A stretch of 64,000 bases of DNA from Arenibacter sp041392165 (GTDB taxonomy: Bacteria > Bacteroidota > Bacteroidia > Flavobacteriales > Flavobacteriaceae): assembly GCA_041392165.1 (NCBI GenBank), contig JAWKMN010000001.1, forward strand, positions 682,001-746,000, given 5' to 3'. Shown in pieces: positions 1 to 9,124 of this stretch (within the stretch, counting starts at the first letter, position 1; each line of letters begins with the position of its first letter). Below the pieces are notes generated by a model. That model was not told where the DNA came from. It saw nothing but the letters and a program-made list of their open reading frames with translations, and did no database searches. Both the position numbers and the translations under genes were made by a program.

Positions 1-407
1 TTATCCTTGTAGGGGTGATATTTTTCTTTATATAATTATCCTATCAGTTATTTTTTTTGCCAATAATTATTATCGCCAAATGGGCTATGTTTAAGTTCTT
101 TGGCAGTAACGGCCCGCTCTAAAAAGCTGATAAATATCATAGTTCAGGTTTTTGGCTTCCTGTAATTTTACCTTGTTGTTTTGACCCGTATATGAGGTTT
201 TTATATAATATAAAATGAGCATAAACAAATTTAGTTTTTTGCATACCCACCGAAATCGAAGATTCACGAACACCTAAAAGTAAAAAGCAGGGATTTGTGA
301 GCAAATAATTAAATCTTTTGTGCGAAAGCACAGTGGTGGATCTTTGCATAAATTTTTTATTACACTCATTTTCAGATTAATAAAGATTTTTAAATAGATG
401 AAATAGT
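1..407. other. Intergenic stretch, no supported gene
   Basis: I see no convincing gene here. The short minus-strand reading frames have no recognisable motif. A 19-bp segment at 252-270 recurs in inverted orientation at 11903-11921 beside the REP array, so part of this stretch is probably repeat-derived. Confidence 0.5.
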
Positions 408-1303
408 TTGAAAAAGATATTATTACCTACAGATTTTTCTCCTAATGCTTGGAATGCGACCAAATATGCAATTTCCATAGGCATGAAGAGTGGCGAGTTT
501 TATATTTTAAATACCTATACACCTACCATTGCCTCATAGTAGGTTTATGGCTACAGGTGCCGGTGGCAAAGCTTGTGAGGATGTGGTAAGGCATAATTCC
601 GAAAAAGGTTTGGATCAACTTTTGGCAAAGATACGGGATAAGTACCATAACCCTAAGCATAAGTTTATCCCTATTTCCTCCTTTAGTCTATTGGTAGATG
701 AAATAAAGAACATTATAGAGACCCATCAAATTGGTTTGGTGGTCACGGAACAAAAGGGGCATCCGGATTGGAAGAAGTGTTCATGGGGAGCAATACCGTT
801 AGAATAATAAAATGTATAAAGAACTGCCCTGTATTGGCCATACCCCAGCATTTTAAATTTAAGACCCCTTCCGAAATAGCTTTTGCAACAGATTTTAATA
901 GGTTTTACACGACTTCAGAATTGAGGCCCCTTTGGAAATGGCGAAATCCTTTAAGGCGACTAGAGATAGTTCATGTGCAATATAGGATTTGCACTTGACA
1001 GAAGTCCAGCAATTCAACCTTAATATGTTGAGGAAATACTTAGGTGAAGTAGCGCATTATATACATACGGTATCCGAATTGAATTCGGTTTCCCAAACCT
1101 TGGAAGTTTTTGCAAATGAATTGGATATCCACTTGTTGGCCATGCTCAATTATCAGCATAGTTATATGGAAAAAATGACGCGTGAACCCGTAATTAAACG
1201 ATTGGCCTTTCATACTCAAATCCCCTTATTGGTAATACCGGAATTGGGGATGGGAACCCCACCAAACAGCAAAATGGAAAAGGAAATATCCGTAGCTAAT
1301 TAA
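408..1303 (+). pseudogene. Universal stress protein (tandem UspA), multiply frameshifted
   Basis: This is a relic of a two-domain UspA-type stress protein of about 290 residues. The first segment begins at a TTG (408) with the UspA-typical start KKILLPTDFSPNA and hits stop codons at 537. Homology continues in another frame from 529 (PHSRFMATGAGGK), then in a third from about 768 with the nucleotide-binding-type sequence MGSNTVRIIK followed by CPVLAIP. The second domain starts with EIAFATDF, shifts again around 930-950 (an apparent one-base loss after ELRPL and a two-base loss before EIVHVQ), and ends in a fourth stretch from 989 to 1303 finishing IPLLVIPEL. At least four separate frame disruptions and a missing ATG argue for real decay rather than one sequencing error. 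Its 3' end overlaps the convergent small gene at 1296-1523 by 8 nt. Confidence 0.85.
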
Positions 1304-1523
1304 ATTCGTCCCTTAACGGATAATCCTCATAGAATTCCTTAAAGGTCTTGTCTGTGGTATACTTGTCCCTAAGTACCTTGAAAACCATAGATATGAGCAT
1401 TATTTGCCCAATAACGGTAATATAAAAAATCCAGTGGAATGGAAAGTCCATGGCCGCCATTATGGTCAGGGAAAAGAGGACCAAGGTGGTAGCCGCTACC
1501 TGGAATATGGCTGTATTTTTCAT
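1296..1523 (-). CDS. Small two-helix membrane protein, function unknown
   Basis: A 75-residue protein with two hydrophobic segments at roughly residues 5-25 and 31-50, then a charged tail (KVLRDKYTTDKTFKEF). It is most likely an inner-membrane protein with a cytoplasmic tail. The ATG at 1523 is the only sensible start. I do not recognise the family. It is convergent with the decayed stress-protein gene and overlaps its end by 8 nt. Several hundred bases free of genes lie upstream, so it is probably transcribed alone. The hydrophobic pattern and the retained open frame beside a pseudogene support a real gene, but function cannot be inferred. Confidence 0.6.
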   Translation of the reverse strand: MKNTAIFQVAATTLVLFSLTIMAAMDFPFHWIFYITVIGQIMLISMVFKVLRDKYTTDKTFKEFYEDYPLRDEFN

Positions 1524-2137
1524 ATGTTTATATTCATTGTTTTTTTATCTGTCAGATGTAATATCTAAGTAATCATTTTCGGTGGGTTTGAAAATTTTGT
1601 TAATGGATATTTCATATGTAGATATTTATTGTTTTTTAGCGGTCTTACCTGTCTGATTACATCGTTCAGGCGGGTGTAATTCGCATCTCTTCATTTGGGT
1701 TTGCCCGCCAGAATGAATCTTTCGGGCCGGCGACCAAATTTTGGTCGTGCTCATTTCATCTTTTTCATTACAAGTTATTGAAAATCAATAAGTTTTTATG
1801 TTAAATGACTGCTAAATATATTTGAAAAAATTGTTGTTGGTCATATGAAAATTTATAGGTATGATCGGGTCCTGGCTATATGGTCCTAACAATTAATAAA
1901 TTGGTACAAGGGGTTAAAATATCAGGGCAAACAGATTAAAAAATCATTTTCTATATTATTTGCACTATAAAGTGCCTTTTCGTCATTCTTCCTCCTCGCG
2001 ATGACGTTTCTTGGGGCTTTGAGTGAACTTTTAAACCCGATTGATAATAAGTATAAGCTAAAAATTAAATGCGTTTGCCTTGGTTAAAATGTACACCTTT
2101 ATCGATTTAAAATATATTTTTGATATTTTAGAGGATT
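1524..2137. other. Intergenic region with small palindromes
   Basis: No gene is visible. It contains a 17-nt palindrome around 1731-1747 (CGACCAAA, one base, TTTGGTCG) inside a locally GC-rich stretch, and an inverted pair CGTCAT (1981-1986) / ATGACG (2001-2006) that resembles the core of REP units elsewhere in the window. These look like decayed REP material. Confidence 0.4.
2115..2122 (+). promoter_or_regulatory. Bacteroidota -7 promoter element
   Basis: TATTTTTG matches the Bacteroidota sigma-A -7 consensus TAnnTTTG and sits 15 nt before the ATG of the Nudix-fold regulator, implying a very short 5' leader. No clear -33 box was identified. Confidence 0.4.
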
Positions 2138-2851
2138 ATGGATGAAATGAAGGCTTTGGAGAATAGACGGACGTATACCGAACAGCCTAAAATACTTGTG
2201 GCAACAGACTGTATTGTTTTTGGTTTTGACGAGGGGATCTTAAAACTTCTGGTCTTTAGGAGAAGAATAGACCCATTTAAGGGCGAATGGTCCCTGATCG
2301 GGAGTTTTGTGAATGCAGAGGAGAGTGTTTCCGATGCTGCACGCCGGGTACTGCTCCAGTTTACCGGTTTGGAAAATATATTTTTGGAAGAACTAAAGGT
2401 CTACAGCAATGTGGAAAGGGATCCCGGAGCTAGGTGTATTTCCATTGCCCAGTATGCCTTGATCAGGATCAGCGATTACGATAGGGAACAGGTGGAATTG
2501 CACGGGGCCAAGTGGTTTGCTTTGGGCGATATTCCGGATCTGGTGCTGGACCACAATACAATGATCATTGATGCCTTGGAGCGTTTAAGACAGAAAACTA
2601 CCCATAAGCCTATTGGATTTGAGCTTCTTCCTGAAAAATTTACCATCCCAAAGCTTCAGTCTTTATATGAGGCCATTCACCGGACCCGATTGGATGATCG
2701 CAATTTTAGAAAGAAATTACTATCCTTCAATTTGTTGATCAAATTGAATGAGAAGGATAAATCCACCTCAAAAAAAGGCGCCTTTTTATATAAGTTCGAT
2801 TTTGAAAAGTATAAAAAATGGGAAAAATCAGGGTTTAATTTTGAACTTTAA
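2138..2851 (+). CDS. NrtR-type Nudix-fold transcriptional regulator
   Basis: A 237-residue protein with a Nudix-like domain (residues about 17-150) followed by a C-terminal winged-helix region (about 160-235, LLPEKFTIPKLQSLYEAI). This is the architecture of NrtR-family regulators, which in Bacteroidota control sugar or NAD-related genes (the Bacteroides AraR group belongs here). The Nudix box is degenerate: the region starting GSFVNAEESVSDAARRV lacks the REUxEE glutamates needed for metal-dependent hydrolysis, so the domain probably senses a ligand rather than hydrolysing one. The ATG lies 15 nt after a good -7 element. The next same-strand gene is the dioxygenase at 3140, but a possible small RNA unit with its own promoter separates them. 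The target genes cannot be read from this window. Confidence 0.8.
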   Translation: MDEMKALENRRTYTEQPKILVATDCIVFGFDEGILKLLVFRRRIDPFKGEWSLIGSFVNAEESVSDAARRVLLQFTGLENIFLEELKVYSNVERDPGARCISIAQYALIRISDYDREQVELHGAKWFALGDIPDLVLDHNTMIIDALERLRQKTTHKPIGFELLPEKFTIPKLQSLYEAIHRTRLDDRNFRKKLLSFNLLIKLNEKDKSTSKKGAFLYKFDFEKYKKWEKSGFNFEL

Positions 2852-2937
2852 CAGGCCCTGATTAGGGTGCTAAAAGGATTGTTCAAATAAGCCTGAACAA
2901 ATACTGAAAATCTAAAAACCTTTACTATCTTTGCCCG

Positions 2938-3053
2938 GTTGTGTTGTGTCTCAATGCAAATTGAGGCAAGGTTGTATTTGTCGATTTGTCCGGATGTACA
3001 TTTGGACCGGCAAGCACCGATGAAAGGCTTTCCATTTTGGGGGGCTTTTTTTG
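2938..3053 (+). ncRNA. Candidate small RNA or leader with own promoter and terminator
   Basis: A -7 element TATCTTTG (2926-2933) precedes about 115 nt that contain no plausible ORF but have clear structure. There is a 6-bp hairpin CTCAAT-gcaa-ATTGAG around 2950-2970. A second hairpin around 2987-3008 (GTCC...GGAC, extendable through G-U pairs) follows. A terminator-like stem then runs into seven T (CTTTCC paired with GGGGGG, T-tract 3046-3052). The promoter-structure-terminator order suggests an independent small RNA. It could instead be an attenuating leader of the dioxygenase gene that starts 87 nt downstream. I could not match it to a named RNA family. Confidence 0.4.
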
Positions 3054-3139
3054 TTTGTATTGCCTTCAAAAGCGAAGTATTTTAGACACTCCTTATTTTA
3101 TCGTATTTTTATAAAGGAATCATTAATAAGGATATAGTT

Positions 3140-4297
3140 ATGCCCTTGTATCACAAATTAGGTAAAATTCCCCCCAAAAGACATACTATTTACAAGAAAA
3201 AGAACGGTGGTCTACATTATGAACAATTATTCGGTACCATAGGGTTTGATGGCATGTCGTCGCTCATGTACCACTTGCATAGGCCAACAATGGTAAAGGA
3301 AGTGGGCAGGTCTTTCGATGTCTCCCCCAAAGCCATGGTGTCCTACAATATTAAGTCCAGATTGTTCAAAGGTTTTGAAGTAGAACCCATGAGCGATTAT
3401 TTGGAAAGTAGAAGTGTACTATTGTTCAATTCCGATGTTCATATTTCCCTTGCAGCACCCAAAAAATCCATGAGCGATTATTTCTATAAGAATGCCGATG
3501 CTGATGAATTGTTGTTTGTCCACAAAGGGTCAGGGGTATTAAAAACAATGTTGGGGGAAATTGGGTTCGAGTATGGGGATTATCTACTAATTCCGCGAGG
3601 AATGATCTATCAGATCAATTTTAATACAGAGGAAAACAGATTGTTGATTATAGAATCCTATCATCCTATTTATACTCCCAAGCGGTATAGAAATTGGTTT
3701 GGGCAGCATTTGGAACATTCCCCATTTTGTGAGCGCGACTTTAAACTGCCCAAGAACCTACAGACTTTTGATGAGATGGGCGATTTTGTGATGAAAGTAA
3801 AAAAACAAGGCCAGTTGCACCACTTGGTGTATGCCTCCCATCCCTTTGATGTGGTAGGTTGGGACGGTTACAATTATCCTTATGGCTTCTCCATTCATAA
3901 TTTTGAACCCATTACAGGGCGTATTCACCAACCGCCCCCGGTGCATCAGACTTTTGAAACATCTGCTTTTGTGGTCTGCTCCTTTGTACCGCGTTTGTAC
4001 GATTATCATCCCCAATCCATTCCCGCCCCATACAATCACTCCAATATAGATTCGGATGAGGTATTGTATTATGTGGATGGCGACTTTATGAGCAGAAAGA
4101 ATGTTGACAAAGGGTATATTTCTTTACATCCTGCCGGGATTCCGCACGGCCCGCACCCGGGGACTTATGAGGCCAGTATTGGAAAATCCGAAACGGGAGA
4201 GTTGGCCGTCATGATAGATACTTTTAGGCCATTACAGCTTACCAAGGCAGCCTTGGACATTGATGACGGCAAGTATTTCCAATCTTGGCTGGAATAG
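3140..4297 (+). CDS. hmgA: Homogentisate 1,2-dioxygenase family protein
   Basis: A 385-residue protein of the homogentisate dioxygenase family, non-haem Fe(II) enzymes that open the homogentisate ring to maleylacetoacetate in tyrosine/phenylalanine breakdown. The double-cupin fold is visible. The C-terminal half carries the metal site: H300 in YNHSNIDSDE with the acidic partner at D306/E307, and H336 in GIPHGPHPG. HQPPPVHQTFE (around 262-273) is also typical. The length fits the shorter flavobacterial form rather than the roughly 440-residue human one. No other tyrosine-catabolic gene is adjacent, so the substrate assignment rests on family resemblance. A terminator hairpin begins at the stop codon. 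The call is cytoplasmic because no signal peptide is present. Confidence 0.85.
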   Translation: MPLYHKLGKIPPKRHTIYKKKNGGLHYEQLFGTIGFDGMSSLMYHLHRPTMVKEVGRSFDVSPKAMVSYNIKSRLFKGFEVEPMSDYLESRSVLLFNSDVHISLAAPKKSMSDYFYKNADADELLFVHKGSGVLKTMLGEIGFEYGDYLLIPRGMIYQINFNTEENRLLIIESYHPIYTPKRYRNWFGQHLEHSPFCERDFKLPKNLQTFDEMGDFVMKVKKQGQLHHLVYASHPFDVVGWDGYNYPYGFSIHNFEPITGRIHQPPPVHQTFETSAFVVCSFVPRLYDYHPQSIPAPYNHSNIDSDEVLYYVDGDFMSRKNVDKGYISLHPAGIPHGPHPGTYEASIGKSETGELAVMIDTFRPLQLTKAALDIDDGKYFQSWLE

Positions 4298-4326
4298 GTA
4301 TTTGCCATCCTTGAAAATACCTTTTT
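4297..4326 (+). terminator. Rho-independent terminator after the dioxygenase gene
   Basis: GGTATTT (4297-4303) and AAATACC (4315-4321) form a 7-bp stem directly followed by five T. It overlaps the stop codon of the dioxygenase gene and separates it from the convergent glycosyltransferase. Confidence 0.65.
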
Positions 4327-4396
4327 CGATATTAAACTACTTTCTATAACAGGAGTAGCTGTTCCATAGTGTTGTTAGTGGCAAAGGGTAAGCCTT

Positions 4397-5359
4397 TTAC
4401 CGTGATTTTGGGGCATTGATTATGTCGTATTGGATGGCCTGGAGGATTAGTTGAAAGCCCAATATAATGGATAGGGTTACTATCATTATAGTACCTGTAG
4501 GGGCAAAGGTGTTTATGGAAGCATAATATATCCATTCCCCAATTCCAAAGATGATGCCGAACATAAATAGTGGAAAACCAAATAATAGGTATACCGAACC
4601 TATATTAAAATCGTATAAAAAATACTCCTTTACAATACGTTTTATAAAAGTGCCGGTTAATCTTGCCCCAAAAACAAAAGGCATTTGCCATATTTTCATG
4701 CTCGATTTTTCTGTACCGTATATAGCGGGCATGGCTACATCCTTAATAGCCGCCTTTTCAAAGTATAGTTGGGACAAAAGGGAAGTTTCAAAATAATAGC
4801 GATTGGCCAGTTTATTAAAATCCAACTTTTTAACAACATCGGTCTTAAGGGCTATAAACCCGTTGGTGGGATCAAAATTGTGCCAATAGCCTGTGGCCGA
4901 TTTTATGAGGAACGATAGCCCTAGGTTGCCGATCCTGCGGGCAAGGGGCATGGTCCTTAAAGCCTTTAAGTCCCTGAACCTGTTTCCTTTGGAAACATCG
5001 CACTTGTTTGCAATCAATGGATCCAGCAGATGGGGCAGGTAAGTCAGGTCCATCTGGTCATCTGCATCAACTTTGATTATTATTTCCGCTCCAACTTTAA
5101 TGGCTTCTTCAAAACCTCTTTTGGTAGCGCCTCCTACCCCTAAATTTATCGGATTTTCCAAAAAATGAATTCTTGCATGGGAAGGGATCAGTTTTTTTAT
5201 ATCCGCTTTGGGCAGGGGAGCGGGACTTTGGTCGTCCACAATAATTATATGTTGAAGGTATTCCGGTAATTTGGAAATAACGGGCAATATTTCATTGGAG
5301 GCATTGTAAAATGGAATTACCACCGCAATTTTAATTGAACTATATTTCTGTATTTCCAT
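4397..5359 (-). CDS. Family 2 glycosyltransferase, dolichol-phosphate-mannose-synthase-like
   Basis: A 320-residue GT2 enzyme. The N-terminal GT-A domain (residues about 10-220) shows VVIPFYNASNEI, the nucleotide-sugar-binding IIVDDQS, NLGVGGATKRGFEEA and the metal-binding KVDADDQM, all typical of Dpm1-like polyprenyl-phosphate sugar synthases. Two hydrophobic helices near residues 250-275 and 285-312 anchor it in the inner membrane, as in bacterial Dpm1 homologues that carry C-terminal membrane segments. It probably moves a hexose from a nucleotide sugar to polyprenyl phosphate on the cytoplasmic face. It starts 50 nt after the TMTC-like gene on the same strand, so the two are probably co-transcribed and may act in sequence: lipid-linked sugar donor, then transferase. 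The sugar is not determinable from sequence. Confidence 0.85.
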   Translation of the reverse strand: MEIQKYSSIKIAVVIPFYNASNEILPVISKLPEYLQHIIIVDDQSPAPLPKADIKKLIPSHARIHFLENPINLGVGGATKRGFEEAIKVGAEIIIKVDADDQMDLTYLPHLLDPLIANKCDVSKGNRFRDLKALRTMPLARRIGNLGLSFLIKSATGYWHNFDPTNGFIALKTDVVKKLDFNKLANRYYFETSLLSQLYFEKAAIKDVAMPAIYGTEKSSMKIWQMPFVFGARLTGTFIKRIVKEYFLYDFNIGSVYLLFGFPLFMFGIIFGIGEWIYYASINTFAPTGTIMIVTLSIILGFQLILQAIQYDIINAPKSR

Positions 5360-5409
5360 GATTACCGGGTTAATTGGGATTCAGTATTTTACTAGCCATG
5401 ATTTTTATT

Positions 5410-7815
5410 CTAATGTTGCAGGGCATGTTGTTTGGCATAATTTAGATTGCCATTGGCCAATTTGGAACTCGGGTCCAATTTTAACGCTTCATTACATGCC
5501 GCTATTGCCTTTTGGTATTCTTTTAGCTGGTTATAGGAAGAACATATATTGTTATAGGCAATGGCGTTGGGTATAATTGCGATCGACTTCCTTGCGGCGG
5601 CGATGCTGGTCCGATATTTCTCTTTTTTATAAAATTCAAGACTAAGATTTATGTAATAATCAGATGCTTCCCTATCCGATAAATTAAAAATAGCTTCGGC
5701 CATATCTTTCTTTTTGCCCAGGGCATTTTCCAAATTGTTCTTCGCCAATGGATAGGATGGATTTAATTGCAGTGCTTTATGGTATGCCTCAATGGCTTGA
5801 TCGTAATTCAAAAGATAAAAATGTCCTATCCCAATATTGTTGTAGGCTTCTGCATATTCTGGATTTAATTCCAAGGCTTTTTCCGCTACCCGGATACAAT
5901 CTTCGTACTTACCTTCGTTGAAATATTGTAAACTCAAATTTAGGTATTTTTCCGGGCCCGGAGCTTGGGAGACCTCTTCTTCCAATACGGTAAGCACGGA
6001 TTTTTTGTTCAGGGCAATATCCAAATATTTTTTTGAGGTTTCCTCTTTGGGCCAGTTGGCTAGGACTTTTTTGCTGAAGCTTTCCATATTTTTCCAATCC
6101 TTCAGTATATGATAGGATCTGAAGATGTAGTCGTTGGTCTCCAAATAGTTGGGAACACTTTGGTTTACTTCTTTAAATTGATCTATAGCCTCGATGAATT
6201 TATTGTTTCCAAACAAATATTTACCATAAAAGTATTTGGTCTTATGGTTGGCATCACCAAGGGACAAGGATTTTTGGAAGTACATATCCGCATTTTCCTT
6301 GTCTCCTATGGCGTTTTTCAAGATTCCCAGATTGGTGTAGATGCTGGAGTAATAGGGAACATATTCCAAGGCATTGTTGAACGATTTTTCGGCATTGGTA
6401 TAATCGCCTTTGGCCATTAGGGCAAGACCGTAATTCATATGGCCCCGTCCGTTTTTTGGACTTTTTACAGTAACATCCTTCCAAAGGCTAAGTTCGTCTT
6501 TCCATACTTTGTTACGCTGGTGCACCCCATAGGCATTGCCGAACAAGAAAAAGATTATGAACAGGGAAATTATGGACAGCCCTTTTTTTGAGGCCAATAT
6601 TTTGGGAAAAAAGGTTTCAAGAATATATTTGGAGCCAAAAATAAAAGCCATTGTAAGTCCCATATAGGGGATAAAGCTTCGATGATCGTTTAGTACCTCG
6701 GCAAAGGGAAGAACGGAGGAAGAGGGTAGGAGCGAGATAAAGAACCAAAGCAGGCCAAAGGAAAATAATCTGGTCTCCCTTTTTTTCGATGCCCTTAGAG
6801 CCAAGAATAATAATATGCCTACTCCAATTATTCCCAATATGGCCCTGTAATCCATAATGGTTTCAAAAGCCGTCCAATCCGTGTCGGCCGATAGGTTGTA
6901 GGGAACAAAATAGGTCAATATATAATGGCACATGACCAAGGGTTGGGTAATTAAATAATTGTAGCGATCTGGACCTCCCGGAGCAAATGTATCCGGGAGC
7001 ATACCAAAATAAAAAATTAAAAAGGCCAGGGTAAGTACAAAGGACGGAAATACCTTTACAAAGGAGCGGATACATTTTTTGAATTCTGTTCCCCTGTAGA
7101 AGTGCAAAAGATCTACCTCCTCCTCAAAAATTAATAGATATAGGAAAAGTAGTGGCGAAAAAACCAAAGCCATTTCCTTGGAAAAAAAACCTATAAATGG
7201 AAAAATGAGGTAAATATGCCATTTTCGCCATTTTCCGCCACTCAAAAATGCCACAAATCCCAGGAGTACATAGAAACCGGCTACAATTTCCGATCGTTGG
7301 ATAATATAGTTGACCGTTTCCGCATTGGCACACAATAGACCAAAAGCGGCAGCTACCAGTAGTCCCCAAAAGGGGTTGTATTTGGAGTACTCCAATTTGT
7401 CCAGGAGTTTCTTGATAAAAAGGCAAAGTGCGGCGCAGGTCAAAATAAAAAATACAAAAATGTGGATATGAAATGCAAGGGGGTTTAGCCCGCCTCCAAG
7501 GTTGTAATCAATGGCATTTTCAAGAGTGGTATAGGGTCTGTATGACCTATTGCTGGGGAGTGTGCTAAAAGTGGTGACATCCTTAAAAAAGGCCGGTACA
7601 TTTACTTCCCTGATGGCCTTGTTTTCCTCTATGGTGTGGTTATCGTCAAAATGAAAGCCGTTATGGAAATGATTGGCGTAGGCCGTAAGCATCATTGCAA
7701 TCAAAAGCACGGAAAGGAATATAAAAACCGGATTTTTAAAAGAGTTGTTGTTATCGCCGGTAAATCCGGTAGACTTGTTTATCGATTTTTTAATTTTTAG
7801 TAATATTTCAATCAT
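5410..7815 (-). CDS. Polytopic TPR protein resembling TMTC O-mannosyltransferases
   Basis: An 801-residue protein with about ten membrane helices in residues 30-420 and a soluble C-terminal array of tetratricopeptide repeats (about 440-800, for example NPEYAEAYNNIGIGHFYLL). The first extracytoplasmic loop carries FHFDDNHTIEENKAI, the acidic DD position used by GT-C glycosyltransferases, followed by SYRPYTTLENAIDY and a PLAFHIHIF segment. This arrangement matches eukaryotic TMTC proteins and related bacterial GT-C enzymes, which use polyprenyl-phosphate sugars. A Dpm1-like GT2 follows 50 nt downstream and a methyltransferase precedes it on the same strand. I infer a periplasmic O-glycosyltransferase in which the TPR part selects acceptor proteins. 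Annotation pipelines may call it only a TPR-repeat protein. Confidence 0.75.
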   Translation of the reverse strand: MIEILLKIKKSINKSTGFTGDNNNSFKNPVFIFLSVLLIAMMLTAYANHFHNGFHFDDNHTIEENKAIREVNVPAFFKDVTTFSTLPSNRSYRPYTTLENAIDYNLGGGLNPLAFHIHIFVFFILTCAALCLFIKKLLDKLEYSKYNPFWGLLVAAAFGLLCANAETVNYIIQRSEIVAGFYVLLGFVAFLSGGKWRKWHIYLIFPFIGFFSKEMALVFSPLLFLYLLIFEEEVDLLHFYRGTEFKKCIRSFVKVFPSFVLTLAFLIFYFGMLPDTFAPGGPDRYNYLITQPLVMCHYILTYFVPYNLSADTDWTAFETIMDYRAILGIIGVGILLFLALRASKKRETRLFSFGLLWFFISLLPSSSVLPFAEVLNDHRSFIPYMGLTMAFIFGSKYILETFFPKILASKKGLSIISLFIIFFLFGNAYGVHQRNKVWKDELSLWKDVTVKSPKNGRGHMNYGLALMAKGDYTNAEKSFNNALEYVPYYSSIYTNLGILKNAIGDKENADMYFQKSLSLGDANHKTKYFYGKYLFGNNKFIEAIDQFKEVNQSVPNYLETNDYIFRSYHILKDWKNMESFSKKVLANWPKEETSKKYLDIALNKKSVLTVLEEEVSQAPGPEKYLNLSLQYFNEGKYEDCIRVAEKALELNPEYAEAYNNIGIGHFYLLNYDQAIEAYHKALQLNPSYPLAKNNLENALGKKKDMAEAIFNLSDREASDYYINLSLEFYKKEKYRTSIAAARKSIAIIPNAIAYNNICSSYNQLKEYQKAIAACNEALKLDPSSKLANGNLNYAKQHALQH

Positions 7816-7980
7816 CGAGTTTGGCGATTTTATACTTCTTGGCGTTTCAACAGCCAGGGATTAAACAATTCCAGGCTGCCAATTCGTGATAATGAACAAA
7901 CTAAATTAACATTTTAACGATATTCGATTTTAAATGTTGTTTTTATTTTTTAGGGCGATACATTTTTTCAATACATATAT

Positions 7981-8835
7981 CTACTTTTTTCTAAATATAA
8001 AACAACGGGTATCCGGAAAAATCTGTAAGAAAGGGAACAAAATGAAGACTCCGATTTTGGCGGCTATTTTTGCCAGTGTTCCTTGTTGGTTGTCCTGATC
8101 TATCCTATCGGATATCTCGGATATATTAATGGTCTTTAAGGGAAAGGATGCTACAGCCTCAAAATTGTGCTCTTCGGCCAATTTAGATAGGGTCTGTTTG
8201 GTAAAGTAACTCATATGTGGACTGTGGAAATTAAACTGCCACATTCTGTCCATTAGGGATTTTACTCCTAACCGGTAGGCCATTTTGGAAATGAAATAGA
8301 TTAAACCATCCTGTTGCGGCAAATTTATTATCAAAAGGCCCTCCGGATTTAGCAAACCGTAGTTGGCCTCCATAATTCCGTTTAGATCGGGAAGGTGCTC
8401 CAGAACATCGTTATAGGCAATAAAATCAAAATCCGACTCTTCTTGCAGATCTTGCGGAAAAAAACCATTCTTTACCTGTAAGCCTTCCTTTTGGTAGTGC
8501 TCATTGAAGCGGGTTTCCGGCTCAATGCCTAGACAACTAATGCTATGGTCCCGACAGACCTCCAAAAACCAGCCATACCCCGGGCCTACCTCCAGCCCTT
8601 TGGTCTTGATGTCTTTATTTTTTTTAATGGAGGCGATGATATGCTGGAAATTCCCCTTCCTTAAATTGATGAGTGCCTTTTCACGGGTTTCTTCATTAAG
8701 ATCGGAAACCAGGCTTTTGTTGAAAGTAGCATCGGGACAAAATTGGAATCCGCAATGGGCACATTCATATACGTTAAATTTAAGCTGGTATTTTATCTTG
8801 GTTTTGGGATGTTTACAGATGGGACAGGGAATCAT
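7981..8835 (-). CDS. Class I SAM-dependent methyltransferase with N-terminal zinc ribbon
   Basis: A 284-residue protein when started at the ATG at 8835; an upstream TTG at 8889 would add 18 unconvincing residues. The N-terminus is a zinc ribbon (CPICKHP, then CAHCGFQFC), followed by a Rossmann methyltransferase domain with the SAM motif GLEVGPGYGWFLE and YNDVLEHLPD. This is the Methyltransf_23-type layout common in O-antigen and other glycan loci, where such enzymes methylate sugars or lipid-linked intermediates. It lies 165 nt upstream of the TMTC-like gene on the same strand, which suggests a role in the same glycosylation pathway. The acceptor is unknown. Confidence 0.8.
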   Translation of the reverse strand: MIPCPICKHPKTKIKYQLKFNVYECAHCGFQFCPDATFNKSLVSDLNEETREKALINLRKGNFQHIIASIKKNKDIKTKGLEVGPGYGWFLEVCRDHSISCLGIEPETRFNEHYQKEGLQVKNGFFPQDLQEESDFDFIAYNDVLEHLPDLNGIMEANYGLLNPEGLLIINLPQQDGLIYFISKMAYRLGVKSLMDRMWQFNFHSPHMSYFTKQTLSKLAEEHNFEAVASFPLKTINISEISDRIDQDNQQGTLAKIAAKIGVFILFPFLQIFPDTRCFIFRKK

Positions 8836-9078
8836 TGTTTTGATCGGGCTTATATATCGAATGTTTGTTTCAACAAAAAGAAGGGACAATCCTAAAATAG
8901 TATGTCTATATATTTGGTAAAGGGGCAGTTTAGCTCATAAAAATAGAGGATTCCAATTAATATTTAAAATTTTGGATATTTATTTTGTCCTAAATCCACT
9001 GGTTGGTACTATTTGGATTATGGAATAGGCTTTTTGAAGTAGTCTTGAAATTATTTGCTGTCAATAAAAAATATTCGT

Positions 9079-9086
9079 TAAGTTTG
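9079..9086 (+). promoter_or_regulatory. Bacteroidota -7 promoter element before the LysR gene
   Basis: TAAGTTTG fits the TAnnTTTG consensus and lies 38 nt before the LysR start codon, in a very AT-rich region. A -33 TTG box is not obvious. Confidence 0.35.
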
Positions 9087-9124
9087 ATAATCTGTAATAT
9101 TATAAATATACATATGTAATAACC

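Noticed and set aside
91..349. Minus-strand genes at the left edge
   Set aside because: Two overlapping frames, no motif, and part of the sequence is a dispersed repeat.
2938..3053. SRP RNA (4.5S)
   Set aside because: The hairpin resembles part of it, but the conserved GGAA tetraloop and the asymmetric loop are missing.
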